From the NCBI RefSeq assembly GCF_900167005.1, contig NZ_FUXW01000004.1, positions 1-64,000 on the forward strand: a DNA stretch of 64,000 bases. The letters are read 5' to 3'. Below, one piece after another: positions 25,923 through 34,187 of the stretch. The first letter of the stretch is position 1. The number at the start of each line of letters is the position of its first letter. The notes beneath the pieces were generated by a model. It was given only the letters and a program-made list of their open reading frames with translations. It was not told the origin of the DNA and did not search any database. The DNA comes from Butyricicoccus pullicaecorum DSM 23266. GTDB lineage: Bacteria > Bacillota > Clostridia > Oscillospirales > Butyricicoccaceae. The translations under genes and the position numbers were made by a program.

Positions 25923-26195
25923 ATGAATCTTTACACCAAACTCGCCTGCTTCGCCGGCGGCGCACTGTTCGGCTCGTTCGGCGTCAAGCTGCTGTCCAGC
26001 CAAGACGCAAAGAAGGCTTACATCCATGCAACCGCTGCCGGTCTGCGCATGAAAGACTGCGTAATGAAGACGGTCACCAATGCACAGGAGAATGCCGCAG
26101 ACATTCTGGCCTCGGCCAAGGATATGAATGAAGCGCGTTCGGCTGCACAGTGCGAAGCCGCTGCCGCTGCCGAGATCAACGACAGCGAAATTTGA
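25923..26195 (+). CDS. DUF6110-like small membrane protein, possible P-ATPase partner
   Basis: A 90-residue protein: a glycine-rich hydrophobic N-terminal helix (about residues 6-24, CFAGGALFGSFGVKLLSS) followed by a long, Ala-rich helical tail with many Glu, Asp and Asn residues. It resembles DUF6110 proteins found beside metal-transporting P-type ATPases. The layout, small glycine-zipper protein next to the ATPase gene, recalls mycobacterial PacL proteins that assemble with CtpC, though I see no sequence identity that proves common descent. The ATG has a GGAAG site. Confidence 0.65.
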   Translation: MNLYTKLACFAGGALFGSFGVKLLSSQDAKKAYIHATAAGLRMKDCVMKTVTNAQENAADILASAKDMNEARSAAQCEAAAAAEINDSEI

Positions 26196-26204
26196 TGCAA
26201 AACA

Positions 26205-26230
26205 GGGAGCCGTGCACGCGGCTCCTTTTT
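26205..26230 (+). terminator. Intra-operon terminator before the P-type ATPase
   Basis: GGAGCC-N8-GGCTCC followed by TTTTT, between the DUF6110-like gene and the ATPase gene. It would lower ATPase expression relative to the two small upstream genes. Confidence 0.7.
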
Positions 26231-26247
26231 GCGCGAAGGAGTCACAC

Positions 26248-28356
26248 ATGAACGCAACAATTTTACACGAAAGCCGCGGACGCATCCGCCTGCGGCTCAA
26301 ACAGAAGCAGATGAGTCTGCGTCAGGCCGATCTGCTGCAGGAATGGCTGGACCGGCAAACCTGGGTGCAGCAAGCGACCGTGCACGAACGCACCTGCTGT
26401 GTCATCGTGCGCTATCGCGGCACACGCGAGCAGGTCTTAGATGCCATCCGCCAATTCTCCTGGCAGCAAGCAGACCGCTCCATCACGCTCCCTGCACACA
26501 GCAGCCGACAGCTCAACCGCGATTTCGAAGAAAAACTGGTCGGCAAGGTGCTCTGTAAAGCTGCCTGTACGCTCTTCCTGCCCTCTCCCCTGCGTATCGC
26601 CCGCATCGTCTGGCAAATGATCCCCTTCCTGCGGCGCGGAATCGGCTGCATGCTGCGCAGACAGCTCAAAGTCGAGGTGCTGGACGCGCTCTCGATCGGC
26701 ATTTCCGCTTTCCGCCGTGACTTTGGTACGGCTGGCGCTGTCATGTTCCTGCTTGAAGTCGGAGAACTGCTCGAAGAGTGGACGCGCAAGAAGTCGGTGG
26801 AGGATCTCGCACGCTGCATGGCGCTGGGCACCGACCGTGTCTGGCTGCACACACCGGACGGCGATATCCTGACCCCGATCGCACAGATCGTGCCCGGCGA
26901 TCAGGTGGTCATCCGTGCCGGCGGCGTGATCCCGGTCGACGGTCTGGTGCTTGAGGGCGAGGCAACCGTCAATCAGGCCTCGCTGACCGGTGAATCCATC
27001 CCGGTCGCCAAGCATGCCGGCAGTCTGGTCTATGCCGGTACGGCAGTCGAAGAAGGCGAATGTCTGGTAGAAGTCCGGCAGGCTTCCGGACAGAGCCGCT
27101 ACGATCAGATCGTATCCATGATCGAGCGCTCGGAACAGATGAAGTCAGCTGCCGAAAACAAGGCCGTCCACCTCTCCGACCGTCTGGTACCCTATACCTT
27201 TGCGGGCAGCCTGCTCAGTCTGGCACTGACCCGCAATCCCGCTCGCGCACTGTCGGTATTGATGGTCGACTTTTCCTGTGCCCTCAAGCTGGCTATGCCG
27301 CTGGCTGTCCTGTCCGCCATGCGCGAGGCTGGCAGCGAACACATCACGGTCAAGGGCGGTAAGTTTCTGGAAGCCGTCGCACAAGCCGACACCATCGTCT
27401 TTGACAAGACCGGTACCCTCACCCACGCCTGTCCGCAGGTCGCGCAGGTCATCCCCTTCGGCGGCACCGACGAGCAGGAAATGCTGCGTTTGGCTGCCTG
27501 TCTGGAGGAGCACTTTCCGCACTCCATGGCGAACGCCGTGGTCGAGGAGGCCAAACGCCGCGGTCTGACCCACGAGGAATTCCACTCCAAGGTCGAATAT
27601 CTGGTCGCGCACGGCATTGTCAGCACGGTCAACGGCGAGCGTGTCCGCATCGGCAGCGCACACTTCATCTTTGAAGATGAGGGTTGTGTCATCCCGAAGG
27701 GCGAACAGGAACGCTTCGATGCCCTGCCTGCCGCCTACTCGCATCTATATCTGGCGGTCGGTCAGCAGCTCGCCGCTGTGATCTGTATCTCCGATCCGCT
27801 GCGTGCCGAGGCACGGGATGTTCTGTCCGCGCTGCGTGCGCTGGGCATCTCTCAAACGGTCATGTTGACCGGCGACAGCCGCCGCACAGCAGCTGCCATC
27901 GCAAGCGAAGTCGGTGTGGACACCTTCCGCGCCGAGGTGCTCCCGGCAGATAAAGCACAGTTTATCGCTGAACTGCGTGCCGCCGGTCACACCGTACTCA
28001 TGGTCGGTGACGGCATCAACGACTCGCCGGCACTGTCCGAGGCCGATGCCGGTATCGCCATCCGCGACGGTGCAGCCATCGCCCGCGAGATCGCAGACAT
28101 CACGCTGTCCGCAGAAAGTCTGTGGGAACTGGTGAAGCTCCGCCAGATCGCGGTCGGCCTGATGGCGCGCATTCGCTCCAACTATCGCTTTGTCATCGGA
28201 TTCAACGGCACTCTGATCGCGCTTGGCGTTGCCGGTATCCTGTCCCCGGCTGCCTCGGCTGCGCTGCACAATCTATCGACGCTTGGCGTCAGCCTGCGCA
28301 GCATGCAGTCGCTGCCCAAGCCGAAAATCGTTCTGCCCGGTGCTGAAAACACCTGA
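26248..28356 (+). CDS. Heavy-metal P1B-type ATPase with FSC in place of CPC
   Basis: A 702-residue membrane pump. The N-terminal domain (about 1-75, ESRGRIRLRL) is an HMA-like fold without the CxxC metal site. The actuator loop has SLTGES, the phosphorylated Asp386 is in DKTGT, and the hinge is VGDGINDSPAL. The intramembrane metal motif that is CPC, SPC or TPC in most P1B pumps reads Phe342-Ser343-Cys344, with the following AL.LA.P pattern kept. This suggests a divergent metal choice, perhaps manganese, zinc or iron, by analogy with CtpC-like pumps. Start at MNATILHESRG behind GAAGGAG. An intra-operon terminator precedes it and a strong terminator follows. Confidence 0.88.
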   Translation: MNATILHESRGRIRLRLKQKQMSLRQADLLQEWLDRQTWVQQATVHERTCCVIVRYRGTREQVLDAIRQFSWQQADRSITLPAHSSRQLNRDFEEKLVGKVLCKAACTLFLPSPLRIARIVWQMIPFLRRGIGCMLRRQLKVEVLDALSIGISAFRRDFGTAGAVMFLLEVGELLEEWTRKKSVEDLARCMALGTDRVWLHTPDGDILTPIAQIVPGDQVVIRAGGVIPVDGLVLEGEATVNQASLTGESIPVAKHAGSLVYAGTAVEEGECLVEVRQASGQSRYDQIVSMIERSEQMKSAAENKAVHLSDRLVPYTFAGSLLSLALTRNPARALSVLMVDFSCALKLAMPLAVLSAMREAGSEHITVKGGKFLEAVAQADTIVFDKTGTLTHACPQVAQVIPFGGTDEQEMLRLAACLEEHFPHSMANAVVEEAKRRGLTHEEFHSKVEYLVAHGIVSTVNGERVRIGSAHFIFEDEGCVIPKGEQERFDALPAAYSHLYLAVGQQLAAVICISDPLRAEARDVLSALRALGISQTVMLTGDSRRTAAAIASEVGVDTFRAEVLPADKAQFIAELRAAGHTVLMVGDGINDSPALSEADAGIAIRDGAAIAREIADITLSAESLWELVKLRQIAVGLMARIRSNYRFVIGFNGTLIALGVAGILSPAASAALHNLSTLGVSLRSMQSLPKPKIVLPGAENT

Positions 28357-28370
28357 TTTTCACACAACAA

Positions 28371-28403
28371 AAAAGCCCTGAAGCATCATGCCTCAGGGCT
28401 TTC
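28371..28403. terminator. Convergent terminator between the P-ATPase and MgtC-like genes
   Basis: AAAGCCCTGA and TCAGGGCTTT form a 10-bp stem with an 11-nt loop, serving both converging transcripts. Confidence 0.85.
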
Positions 28404-28415
28404 GTTCATTTTTGA

Positions 28416-29066
28416 TCAAATGGCGTCAATTTCGACCTGCGAAACGCTCTCGATGCTGGAAATCTGACGCAGCAATTCGGATGTGCTCACGTCGCGCTGT
28501 TTCCATCCCAGATACAGCTCAAACCGCACCTTCATCCACTGTGCATCATACGAACGGCAGGAAAAATTGCTGATGTTGGCTTCTTCCAGCTCCAGCAGTT
28601 TACAGAGTTCTTCCAAACTGCATCCCTGTTCACTGCACAGGAGCGAGATCTCGTAACGCGGCATTTTGAACATGCGCAGCGAGATCATAGAAACCAGAAA
28701 TCCACCAATCGCAATGGCATACTGTCCGGCACCCATGGACAGTCCCAAGCAGGCAACCACCCACAGGGTCGCCGCTGTGGTCAGGCCACGTACCGAACGG
28801 CCTTCTTTCATGATCGTACCGGCTCCCAGAAAACCGATGCCCGAAATAACCTGTGCGCCCAGGCGTGCCGGGTCGGAATTTGCCGTGCCGACAAACACGC
28901 CTGCGGTCTGTCCGCCGAGCAGCATGACAACCGCCGCACCGATCGCGACCAGCATGTGGGTGCGGATGCCCGCGGGATGGTGTCTGCGTGCGCGCTCCCA
29001 GCCGATTCCACCGCCAATGCACATCGCAAGGATCAAACGCAGCGCAATTTCCAGGTAGATCAACAT
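28416..29066 (-). CDS. MgtC/SapB-family membrane protein
   Basis: A 216-residue protein with four to five membrane spans in residues 1-130, including the family signatures GGGIGWERARRHHPAGIRTHM (the conserved E-R-x8-G-x-R-T-H run) and ISGIGFLGAGTIMKEG, and a cytoplasmic ACT-like tail from about 140. MgtC proteins affect magnesium homeostasis and, in some bacteria, ATP synthase; the role here is unknown. The start is 24 nt after the PHP gene with an AAAGGAGGG site, so it is likely the last gene of that transcript. Confidence 0.88.
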   Translation of the reverse strand: MLIYLEIALRLILAMCIGGGIGWERARRHHPAGIRTHMLVAIGAAVVMLLGGQTAGVFVGTANSDPARLGAQVISGIGFLGAGTIMKEGRSVRGLTTAATLWVVACLGLSMGAGQYAIAIGGFLVSMISLRMFKMPRYEISLLCSEQGCSLEELCKLLELEEANISNFSCRSYDAQWMKVRFELYLGWKQRDVSTSELLRQISSIESVSQVEIDAI

Positions 29067-29090
29067 GGCAAGCCCTCCTTTATTGACTCG

Positions 29091-30050
29091 TTATGCCGTC
29101 CAGATTGGATTGGTGAGCGCAATGCGCTGCTCCTCCCGTCCAAAATAACGGCCGATCAGGTCGGCGCGCAGCCAACCCTTTTGTGTCCGTACCGTGACCG
29201 TCTGTTCTGCGCACACCGGCAGTGTCTCGATGACTTCACCATTCTGTACCAGCACAATTTTCTCGGGAATGATGGCGGTACGATCCCAGTCATGCGGCAT
29301 GGTCTGATCATCCATGCACAGTTTGAGCGTCACATTTCCCGACTCGGTCTGCTGTCCCGGATAAACCGGTCCCTGTGCGGTCTCCGCCTGCATGGTCAGG
29401 AGCGGTCCGGCCGCCAAACAGATGCGGCTGTCCCGGATTGCCTGCAAGACGTTCTGCTCATTGAGCTCGTCTTCAATGCCTACATAGGTATGCGCATACG
29501 AGCGGGTATCCTCTCGGTGCCAGTCGCGTCCGCTCGTCGCGGTGATGTGGCACCCACGGTTTAACAGCTGTTCCCACAGCTCGATTGCGCGCAGGCTCTG
29601 CACCTTGCAGGGCGCGTTATCTCGCGACCATACTTCCAAAAAGTCAACTGCCTGCCAATCGGCAATCTGGAACTCCCAATGGTAACCGGTATTGACCGGG
29701 TTGGACAGTGCAAACGGATGGGCAATGCCTACCAGACCGCAATGGTCGTGAATGCGCTTGATGGCCTCATCAATCATGTCCGGTGTGACGCCGCGCCAGT
29801 CGGTATATGTATATTCTCCCAGCACCAGCATATGTCCCCAGTAGGTCGTCCACTCGATGCCATGTACACCGGTCAGTCCGCTTTTTTCAATCGCCGCGTT
29901 AAACTCGGTCGCGCCCGACTTGGTATTGTGGTCGGTCAGCGCAACACCGGCAAAGCCGCGCGCCTTGGCAGCCTGTACCAGCTGTGTCGGGGTAAAATCA
30001 CCGTCACTGTGCTCGGTATGAGTATGCAGTTCAACAGGATACCACTTCAC
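29091..30050 (-). CDS. PHP-domain metallohydrolase (CehA/McbA family)
   Basis: A 319-residue protein with an N-terminal PHP domain: metal ligands His9 and His11 in ELHTHTEHSDGD, then LTDHN, GIEWTTYWGHML, GIAHPF and TSGRDWH. The C-terminal 90 residues form a beta-rich domain. CehA/McbA relatives hydrolyse phosphoesters or carbamates. It overlaps the preceding hypothetical gene by 4 nt (ATGA type), so translation is coupled. The substrate is unknown; the symporter and the second hydrolase upstream suggest a catabolic or salvage role. Confidence 0.82.
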   Translation of the reverse strand: MKWYPVELHTHTEHSDGDFTPTQLVQAAKARGFAGVALTDHNTKSGATEFNAAIEKSGLTGVHGIEWTTYWGHMLVLGEYTYTDWRGVTPDMIDEAIKRIHDHCGLVGIAHPFALSNPVNTGYHWEFQIADWQAVDFLEVWSRDNAPCKVQSLRAIELWEQLLNRGCHITATSGRDWHREDTRSYAHTYVGIEDELNEQNVLQAIRDSRICLAAGPLLTMQAETAQGPVYPGQQTESGNVTLKLCMDDQTMPHDWDRTAIIPEKIVLVQNGEVIETLPVCAEQTVTVRTQKGWLRADLIGRYFGREEQRIALTNPIWTA

Positions 30051-30508
30051 GCGTCCTCACTCCCTTCTACACGCAGATAGCCCTCGCACACCTGAGACAG
30101 AATCTCATGGATGTGCAGCATGCCCGCCCAGGTGCCTTCCATCGCACACGGCGGTTCAAACCCGCGCGAAGCGTGTTTGGTGGTCAGAATATGCACCTGC
30201 TCGGTCTGCCACCGATGTGCATTACCCAGATATACGCCATCCCGCTCGAGCGACAGCGTGATCAGGTTCTTGATCGGGAAAAACTGCTCGGACTGCATGG
30301 GCTGAATGTCCCGCGGGTAACGGTCGTAGTAGCGCGTGAGTGCGCGCTCGACTGCCATCTCGCACCGCTCGGGCTGCTGCTCCGCACCCGGGGAAAACGT
30401 AAAGGTAATCAGCAGTCGTTTGATGTTTGATGGGCAGCAAAATGCAAACGGGATGTCCCGTCTGGTATCCTCCGGTGTCCAATTATAATGCCGTTCGTAT
30501 AAAATCAT
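30047..30508 (-). CDS. Uncharacterised protein coupled to the PHP hydrolase
   Basis: A 153-residue soluble protein without signal or membrane segment. It opens MILYERHYNWTPEDTRRDI and has an alternating hydrophobic pattern in KRLLITFTFSP and LITLSLERDGVYLGNAHRW that suggests a beta-sandwich. I do not recognise a named family. The 4-nt overlap with the PHP gene and 6-nt gap after the metallo-beta-lactamase gene imply that the three work together; it may be a separate N-terminal or accessory domain of the PHP enzyme. Confidence 0.7.
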   Translation of the reverse strand: MILYERHYNWTPEDTRRDIPFAFCCPSNIKRLLITFTFSPGAEQQPERCEMAVERALTRYYDRYPRDIQPMQSEQFFPIKNLITLSLERDGVYLGNAHRWQTEQVHILTTKHASRGFEPPCAMEGTWAGMLHIHEILSQVCEGYLRVEGSEDA

Positions 30509-30514
30509 CGGCGA

Positions 30515-31510
30515 TCATAAACTCCCTTCTGAAAAATAAGCATCCGCAGCTGCACCCGGACAGCAGCGCAGCGCGCACGGTATCCGGTCATTCTGCGTCC
30601 CAAACGCATTTTCCAGCAGACCGGTTGTGTAAATCTGTGTTGCTCGGTTCCGTGCGTTCAGGTATTCCTGCGCGCGCAGGCACACTGCGTCGCAGGCACT
30701 GTTGAAGGTTCGGTCGGCATCGGCGCACATGACAAAGATCTCCGGGTCGCATGCATCGACCAGACTTTGCGGCATACCGTCCTTTTGTCCATGGTGGGTT
30801 AATTTGAGCACTTGGGCACGCGGGAAATCGTCCTTTGCGCAGCGTTCATCCCAACCGCTGCACAGGTCTCCGGTCAAAAAGGCTTTCCAGCCGTCCGCAG
30901 TCTGCAGACAGCATGCCAGACTGCACTGGTTTTCCGTGCTGTCAAACGCCCGCATCTGTGTGAGCTGACGTTCCGGGTCGGTCTCGGCACAAAATTCCGC
31001 AAACCGGCGGCGGCGTTCCTCCATACGGGTTTTATCCATGCCGAACAGGCGGATGGAAAGACCATCCCACAGCGGTTCAAAATCGTCGGTCGCTGTACGC
31101 TCGATCATGGTCGTTCCCTGTGCATGCAGGCAGGCAACGAGAGCCTCCCAATGGCGCAGGCCCTCGGTAAACAACCGCATGCTCAGGTCGTGATCACAGA
31201 CCGGTTCCGCTGTCCGTACTGCCGCTGCCGGACTGTCTGCGTGCAGGCAGTTACACCAGAATGTATCCACCGGAAACTGTCGCGCAACCTCCAACAGACC
31301 GCTGACATGGTCGTTATGAACATGGGTGCAGATCATACAGTCGATGCGCTCGACCTGCTTCTCCTTTAAAAAGGTAACAGCCGGAATGGTGCCGGGCTGT
31401 GTGTAGGCCACATCATCCACGCCTGGGCCGCCATCAATCAGCAGACAATGTCCCCCATCCAGTACCACCATTGCCTCGCCATAGCCAACGCTCAAAAAAT
31501 AAAGCTCCAT
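30515..31510 (-). CDS. Metallo-beta-lactamase-fold hydrolase (ComEC-like type)
   Basis: A 331-residue cytoplasmic hydrolase. The motif THVHNDHVSG gives metal ligands His63, His65, Asp67 and His68; LTGDLCSGWDE and LKLTHHGQKDGMP supply the later Asp and His. This HHGxxD arrangement matches the MBL domain of ComEC/Rec2 and related stand-alone enzymes acting on phosphodiesters. It has no signal peptide. Start by GGGAGG. A terminator sits between this gene and the symporter gene upstream, so it is expressed by read-through or from an unseen promoter. Confidence 0.82.
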   Translation of the reverse strand: MELYFLSVGYGEAMVVLDGGHCLLIDGGPGVDDVAYTQPGTIPAVTFLKEKQVERIDCMICTHVHNDHVSGLLEVARQFPVDTFWCNCLHADSPAAAVRTAEPVCDHDLSMRLFTEGLRHWEALVACLHAQGTTMIERTATDDFEPLWDGLSIRLFGMDKTRMEERRRRFAEFCAETDPERQLTQMRAFDSTENQCSLACCLQTADGWKAFLTGDLCSGWDERCAKDDFPRAQVLKLTHHGQKDGMPQSLVDACDPEIFVMCADADRTFNSACDAVCLRAQEYLNARNRATQIYTTGLLENAFGTQNDRIPCALRCCPGAAADAYFSEGSL

Positions 31511-31536
31511 GTTTTACCTCCCTGTCTATTGTTGCC

Positions 31537-31569
31537 AAAAACGGGCAGTTTGTCAACTGCCCGTTTTTG
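31537..31569 (-). terminator. Terminator between symporter and MBL hydrolase genes
   Basis: AAAAACGGGCAGTT-N4-AACTGCCCGTTTTT, a 14-bp perfect stem ending in a T run on the minus strand. It should reduce transcription into the downstream hydrolase genes. Confidence 0.85.
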
Positions 31570-31601
31570 TTTATGTCTGCTTTTTTGTAACTTTGAATCG
31601 C

Positions 31602-33119
31602 TTATCGAATGGATGCGGTCTTTTCCTGGTTGCGCTCTGCGATAACCAGTGCGACACGCTCTTCCTCGGTGTGTACCGGAGGCGGCGTCATCAGGCTGAC
31701 AATCACGCCAACGATCAGAGTAACGATGGTAACCGGCAGTGCGGGACCTGCGAAGATGCCGACCAGCCAGCTCTGGAACGGTGCGATGGTCAGATAGCAT
31801 ACACCGAACAGAATGCCGCTTGCCATGGTAGCAACGCCGCCCTGCCAGGTTGCACGCTTCCAGAAGCGACCAACCAGCAGTGCAACTGCCATACCAGGCG
31901 TGAACGAACCGATTACGTTATTGATGTAACCCATGATATCGCTTGCGAAGATGGTCATGCAGAATGCGCCAACCAGCATGATGACCAGGATGATACGCGA
32001 ATACTTCGGGATCTCATCATCCTCGACCGGCTTCTTGAAGATCAGTGCGTAAACGTCGGTCAGGAAGGTGGTGACACCGGCGATGGCGTCGGAGTCTGCC
32101 GAAGACATGATTGCGGACAGGCCGGCGATCAGGCATACCAGACCGATTGCGGGCGGGAATACCGTGGTTGCCATGTACGCGAAGGTGAAATCAGGATTGT
32201 TCAGAACAGCTTCTGCACCGTTCTGGGTTGCGATGGTGAAACCGGACATACCAACGATTGCGGGCAGAATGGAGAAACAACCGACGACTGCTGCCGCGAT
32301 CAGGATTGCCTTACGTGCGGTTGCCGGAGACTTTGCAGTGTAGACGCGCATGTGTGCGGTCGGGCCTGCCATTGCGCCGTAGTAAGAAGCCAGTGCAACG
32401 GCCAGTACGCCGAAGATGCCCTTTGCGCCCAGGCCGAATGCAGTCATTGCACCCGGGTTGCCAGCTGCTTCATAGGTTGCGCGGATGGTCTCATAGCCGC
32501 CTGCGGCCGGGATTGCGAGAATCGCAATCAGAACGAAACCGCCGAACAGCAAGATTGCCTGAATGGCGTCCGTCCATACAACTGCCATATAACCGCCAAC
32601 GAAGACATATACGCCAAATGCCAAAACCGTAATGATCTTCGCCGGGATCATATCCATACCGATGAGGTATGCCAGATAGTTTGCACCGCCGTTGATGGCG
32701 CTGCCGACCCAGACAATGGAGACGATGAAAATAACAACCGACATGAACTTTCTCATATACGGGCTGCCGTCATAGTAGAACTGAAGCTCCTCACACAGGG
32801 TACGGAACTTAAACTTACGCACATGCGAAAAACAGAATGCAACCGTGATCAGACCGATTGCGTTTGCCAGCGGGTAAACCGCACCCAGCCAGCCATCGCG
32901 GAAACCGTTTGCGGTCGCACCAACCGAGGTACCGGTGCCAACTGCTGTTGCTGCCGCCGTGCAGATCAGCAGAAGCAGACCGACATTTCGTCCGCCCATG
33001 AGGTAATCCTCACCCTTTGTGCTGCCCTTGCGGCTGGTCAGGTAAGCAATGAGTATCATCAAAGCGATGTACACAAAGAATCCCACCACAAACAGCGCGA
33101 CATACTTGTTTGAGATCAT
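31602..33119 (-). CDS. Sodium:solute symporter (SSS family)
   Basis: A 505-residue permease with about thirteen membrane spans, of the SSS group that includes PutP and PanF. Typical parts are the early TAVGTGTSVGATANGFRDG region and SAIMSSADSDAIAGVTTFLTD, the sodium-site serine-rich segment near residues 325-345. The ATG giving MISNKYVALFVVGFF is used because GAGG precedes it; a TTG eight codons upstream is less likely. It is the first gene after the promoter that carries two GntR-type operators. The substrate is unknown. Confidence 0.9.
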   Translation of the reverse strand: MISNKYVALFVVGFFVYIALMILIAYLTSRKGSTKGEDYLMGGRNVGLLLLICTAAATAVGTGTSVGATANGFRDGWLGAVYPLANAIGLITVAFCFSHVRKFKFRTLCEELQFYYDGSPYMRKFMSVVIFIVSIVWVGSAINGGANYLAYLIGMDMIPAKIITVLAFGVYVFVGGYMAVVWTDAIQAILLFGGFVLIAILAIPAAGGYETIRATYEAAGNPGAMTAFGLGAKGIFGVLAVALASYYGAMAGPTAHMRVYTAKSPATARKAILIAAAVVGCFSILPAIVGMSGFTIATQNGAEAVLNNPDFTFAYMATTVFPPAIGLVCLIAGLSAIMSSADSDAIAGVTTFLTDVYALIFKKPVEDDEIPKYSRIILVIMLVGAFCMTIFASDIMGYINNVIGSFTPGMAVALLVGRFWKRATWQGGVATMASGILFGVCYLTIAPFQSWLVGIFAGPALPVTIVTLIVGVIVSLMTPPPVHTEEERVALVIAERNQEKTASIR

Positions 33120-33164
33120 GCTTTTTTCCTCACTTTCTTCCAAAAGTTTCTCTCTGCTCCTAAT

Positions 33165-33181
33165 AGTTGTATAGACCTCTT
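33165..33181. promoter_or_regulatory. GntR/HutC-type operator 1
   Basis: AGTTGTATAGACCTCTT, nearly identical to the copy 43 nt away. The TTGTATAGACC core fits sites of HutC-subfamily GntR regulators such as NagR and DasR. It lies at or just after the symporter start point. Confidence 0.7.
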
Positions 33182-33187
33182 AATCAT

Positions 33188-33216
33188 TTTATACCACTTC
33201 ACAGATAAGTTGTAAA
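33188..33216 (-). promoter_or_regulatory. Promoter of the symporter operon
   Basis: On the minus strand TTTACA, 17 nt, TATAAA. The -35 box lies inside operator 2, so operator occupancy excludes polymerase. Confidence 0.7.
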
Positions 33217-33224
33217 GACCTCTT
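33208..33224. promoter_or_regulatory. GntR/HutC-type operator 2
   Basis: AGTTGTAAAGACCTCTT, a direct repeat of operator 1 with one changed base, covering the -35 box of the symporter promoter. The 43-nt period is about four helical turns, so two dimers would sit on the same face of DNA. Confidence 0.7.
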
Positions 33225-33310
33225 TCGTATTTTCATTGTTTATTCCAGATACACACCGCATTTTTTGTATAATATGACAATATATGACTATATTTTTACA
33301 CCTTACCCCC

Positions 33311-33339
33311 TTGAAAATTTACTTTAACCGACATATAAT
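33311..33339 (+). promoter_or_regulatory. Promoter of the gntR gene
   Basis: TTGAAA, 17 nt, TATAAT, giving a leader of about 57 nt. No copy of the GntR operators overlaps it, so autoregulation is not evident. Confidence 0.75.
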
Positions 33340-33402
33340 GAACTAAGTTTTACTCCCTTTCGCATCCTCATATCGCGATCCATCTCAAGGAGGGCCACAT
33401 TC

Positions 33403-34122
33403 ATGAAATCCAAATCTTCTGCTTTATGTGCAAAAGAGGCTTTTTTGGCGCTCTATCATGCAGGAGAATTTTTACCCGGGCACAAGCTGCCCTCGGAACT
33501 GCAAATGGCACAGCGTCTGGGGGTCAGCCGCGAAACCTGGCGCAAGGCACTCGGTCTGCTGCGCAGCGACGGCCTGATCGTCTCCCGCCACGGTTCGGGC
33601 ACCTACCTGCTCGATCGTCCCCGCCGCATTTCAAACGATCTGTCTCAGCTGCAAAGTATGGGTGCTATGATTGAAAATGCCGGTATTGTGGAAGAAAAAT
33701 CCGATATTACCTGCTCGATTGCACCGGCTCCGGCCGATGTGTCCGAGTTTTTCAACACGCCCGCGAATGAACCCTTCTTCATCCTGCAGCGCGTGCGTCA
33801 CGCCGAAGTCGGCATTATTTCGGCCAGCTTGGGTTATCTGCCCTGCCAATACACCGATCAGATTGACCCCGCGCATCCGCCGCGCTCGCTGTTCTCCTAT
33901 CTCGAGGACACCTGCGGCATGTCGATCAGCCGTGCGTTCACCGAGCTCTTTATTCCGCCCGAGGACGATCCGCTGCGCGCGCTGCTCCATCTGCCCACGC
34001 ACTATGATGCCTTCGGATTCCGCCAGTTTCATTACGATTCGCGCGGCAATCCCCTGCTCTACTCGCTCGACTACTTACGCGCTGACTTGTTCCACTTCAC
34101 GATCATGCGCACCCGTCCATAA
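33403..34122 (+). CDS. GntR-family regulator with UTRA effector domain (HutC subfamily)
   Basis: A 239-residue repressor: winged helix-turn-helix at about 8-70 (LPSELQMAQRLGVSRETWRK, LLRSDGLIVSRHGSGTYL) and a UTRA ligand-binding domain from about 85, with FFILQRVRHAE and PLLYSLDYLRADLFHF. HutC regulators respond to small acids, sugars or their phosphates. It is divergent from the symporter/hydrolase operon and its expected operators flank that promoter, so it most likely represses import until the substrate is present. Start by AAGGAGG. Confidence 0.92.
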   Translation: MKSKSSALCAKEAFLALYHAGEFLPGHKLPSELQMAQRLGVSRETWRKALGLLRSDGLIVSRHGSGTYLLDRPRRISNDLSQLQSMGAMIENAGIVEEKSDITCSIAPAPADVSEFFNTPANEPFFILQRVRHAEVGIISASLGYLPCQYTDQIDPAHPPRSLFSYLEDTCGMSISRAFTELFIPPEDDPLRALLHLPTHYDAFGFRQFHYDSRGNPLLYSLDYLRADLFHFTIMRTRP

Positions 34123-34126
34123 CAAC

Positions 34127-34171
34127 AAAAAGGTAGACCATCTGGACTTGTTCCAGCTGTCTACCTTTTTT
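34127..34171. terminator. Convergent terminator between gntR and recQ
   Basis: AAAAAGGTAGAC pairs with GTCTACCTTTTTT, with an inner CTGGA/TCCAG stem in the loop. Confidence 0.85.
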
Positions 34172-34187
34172 CTTTTGCGATTTTATA

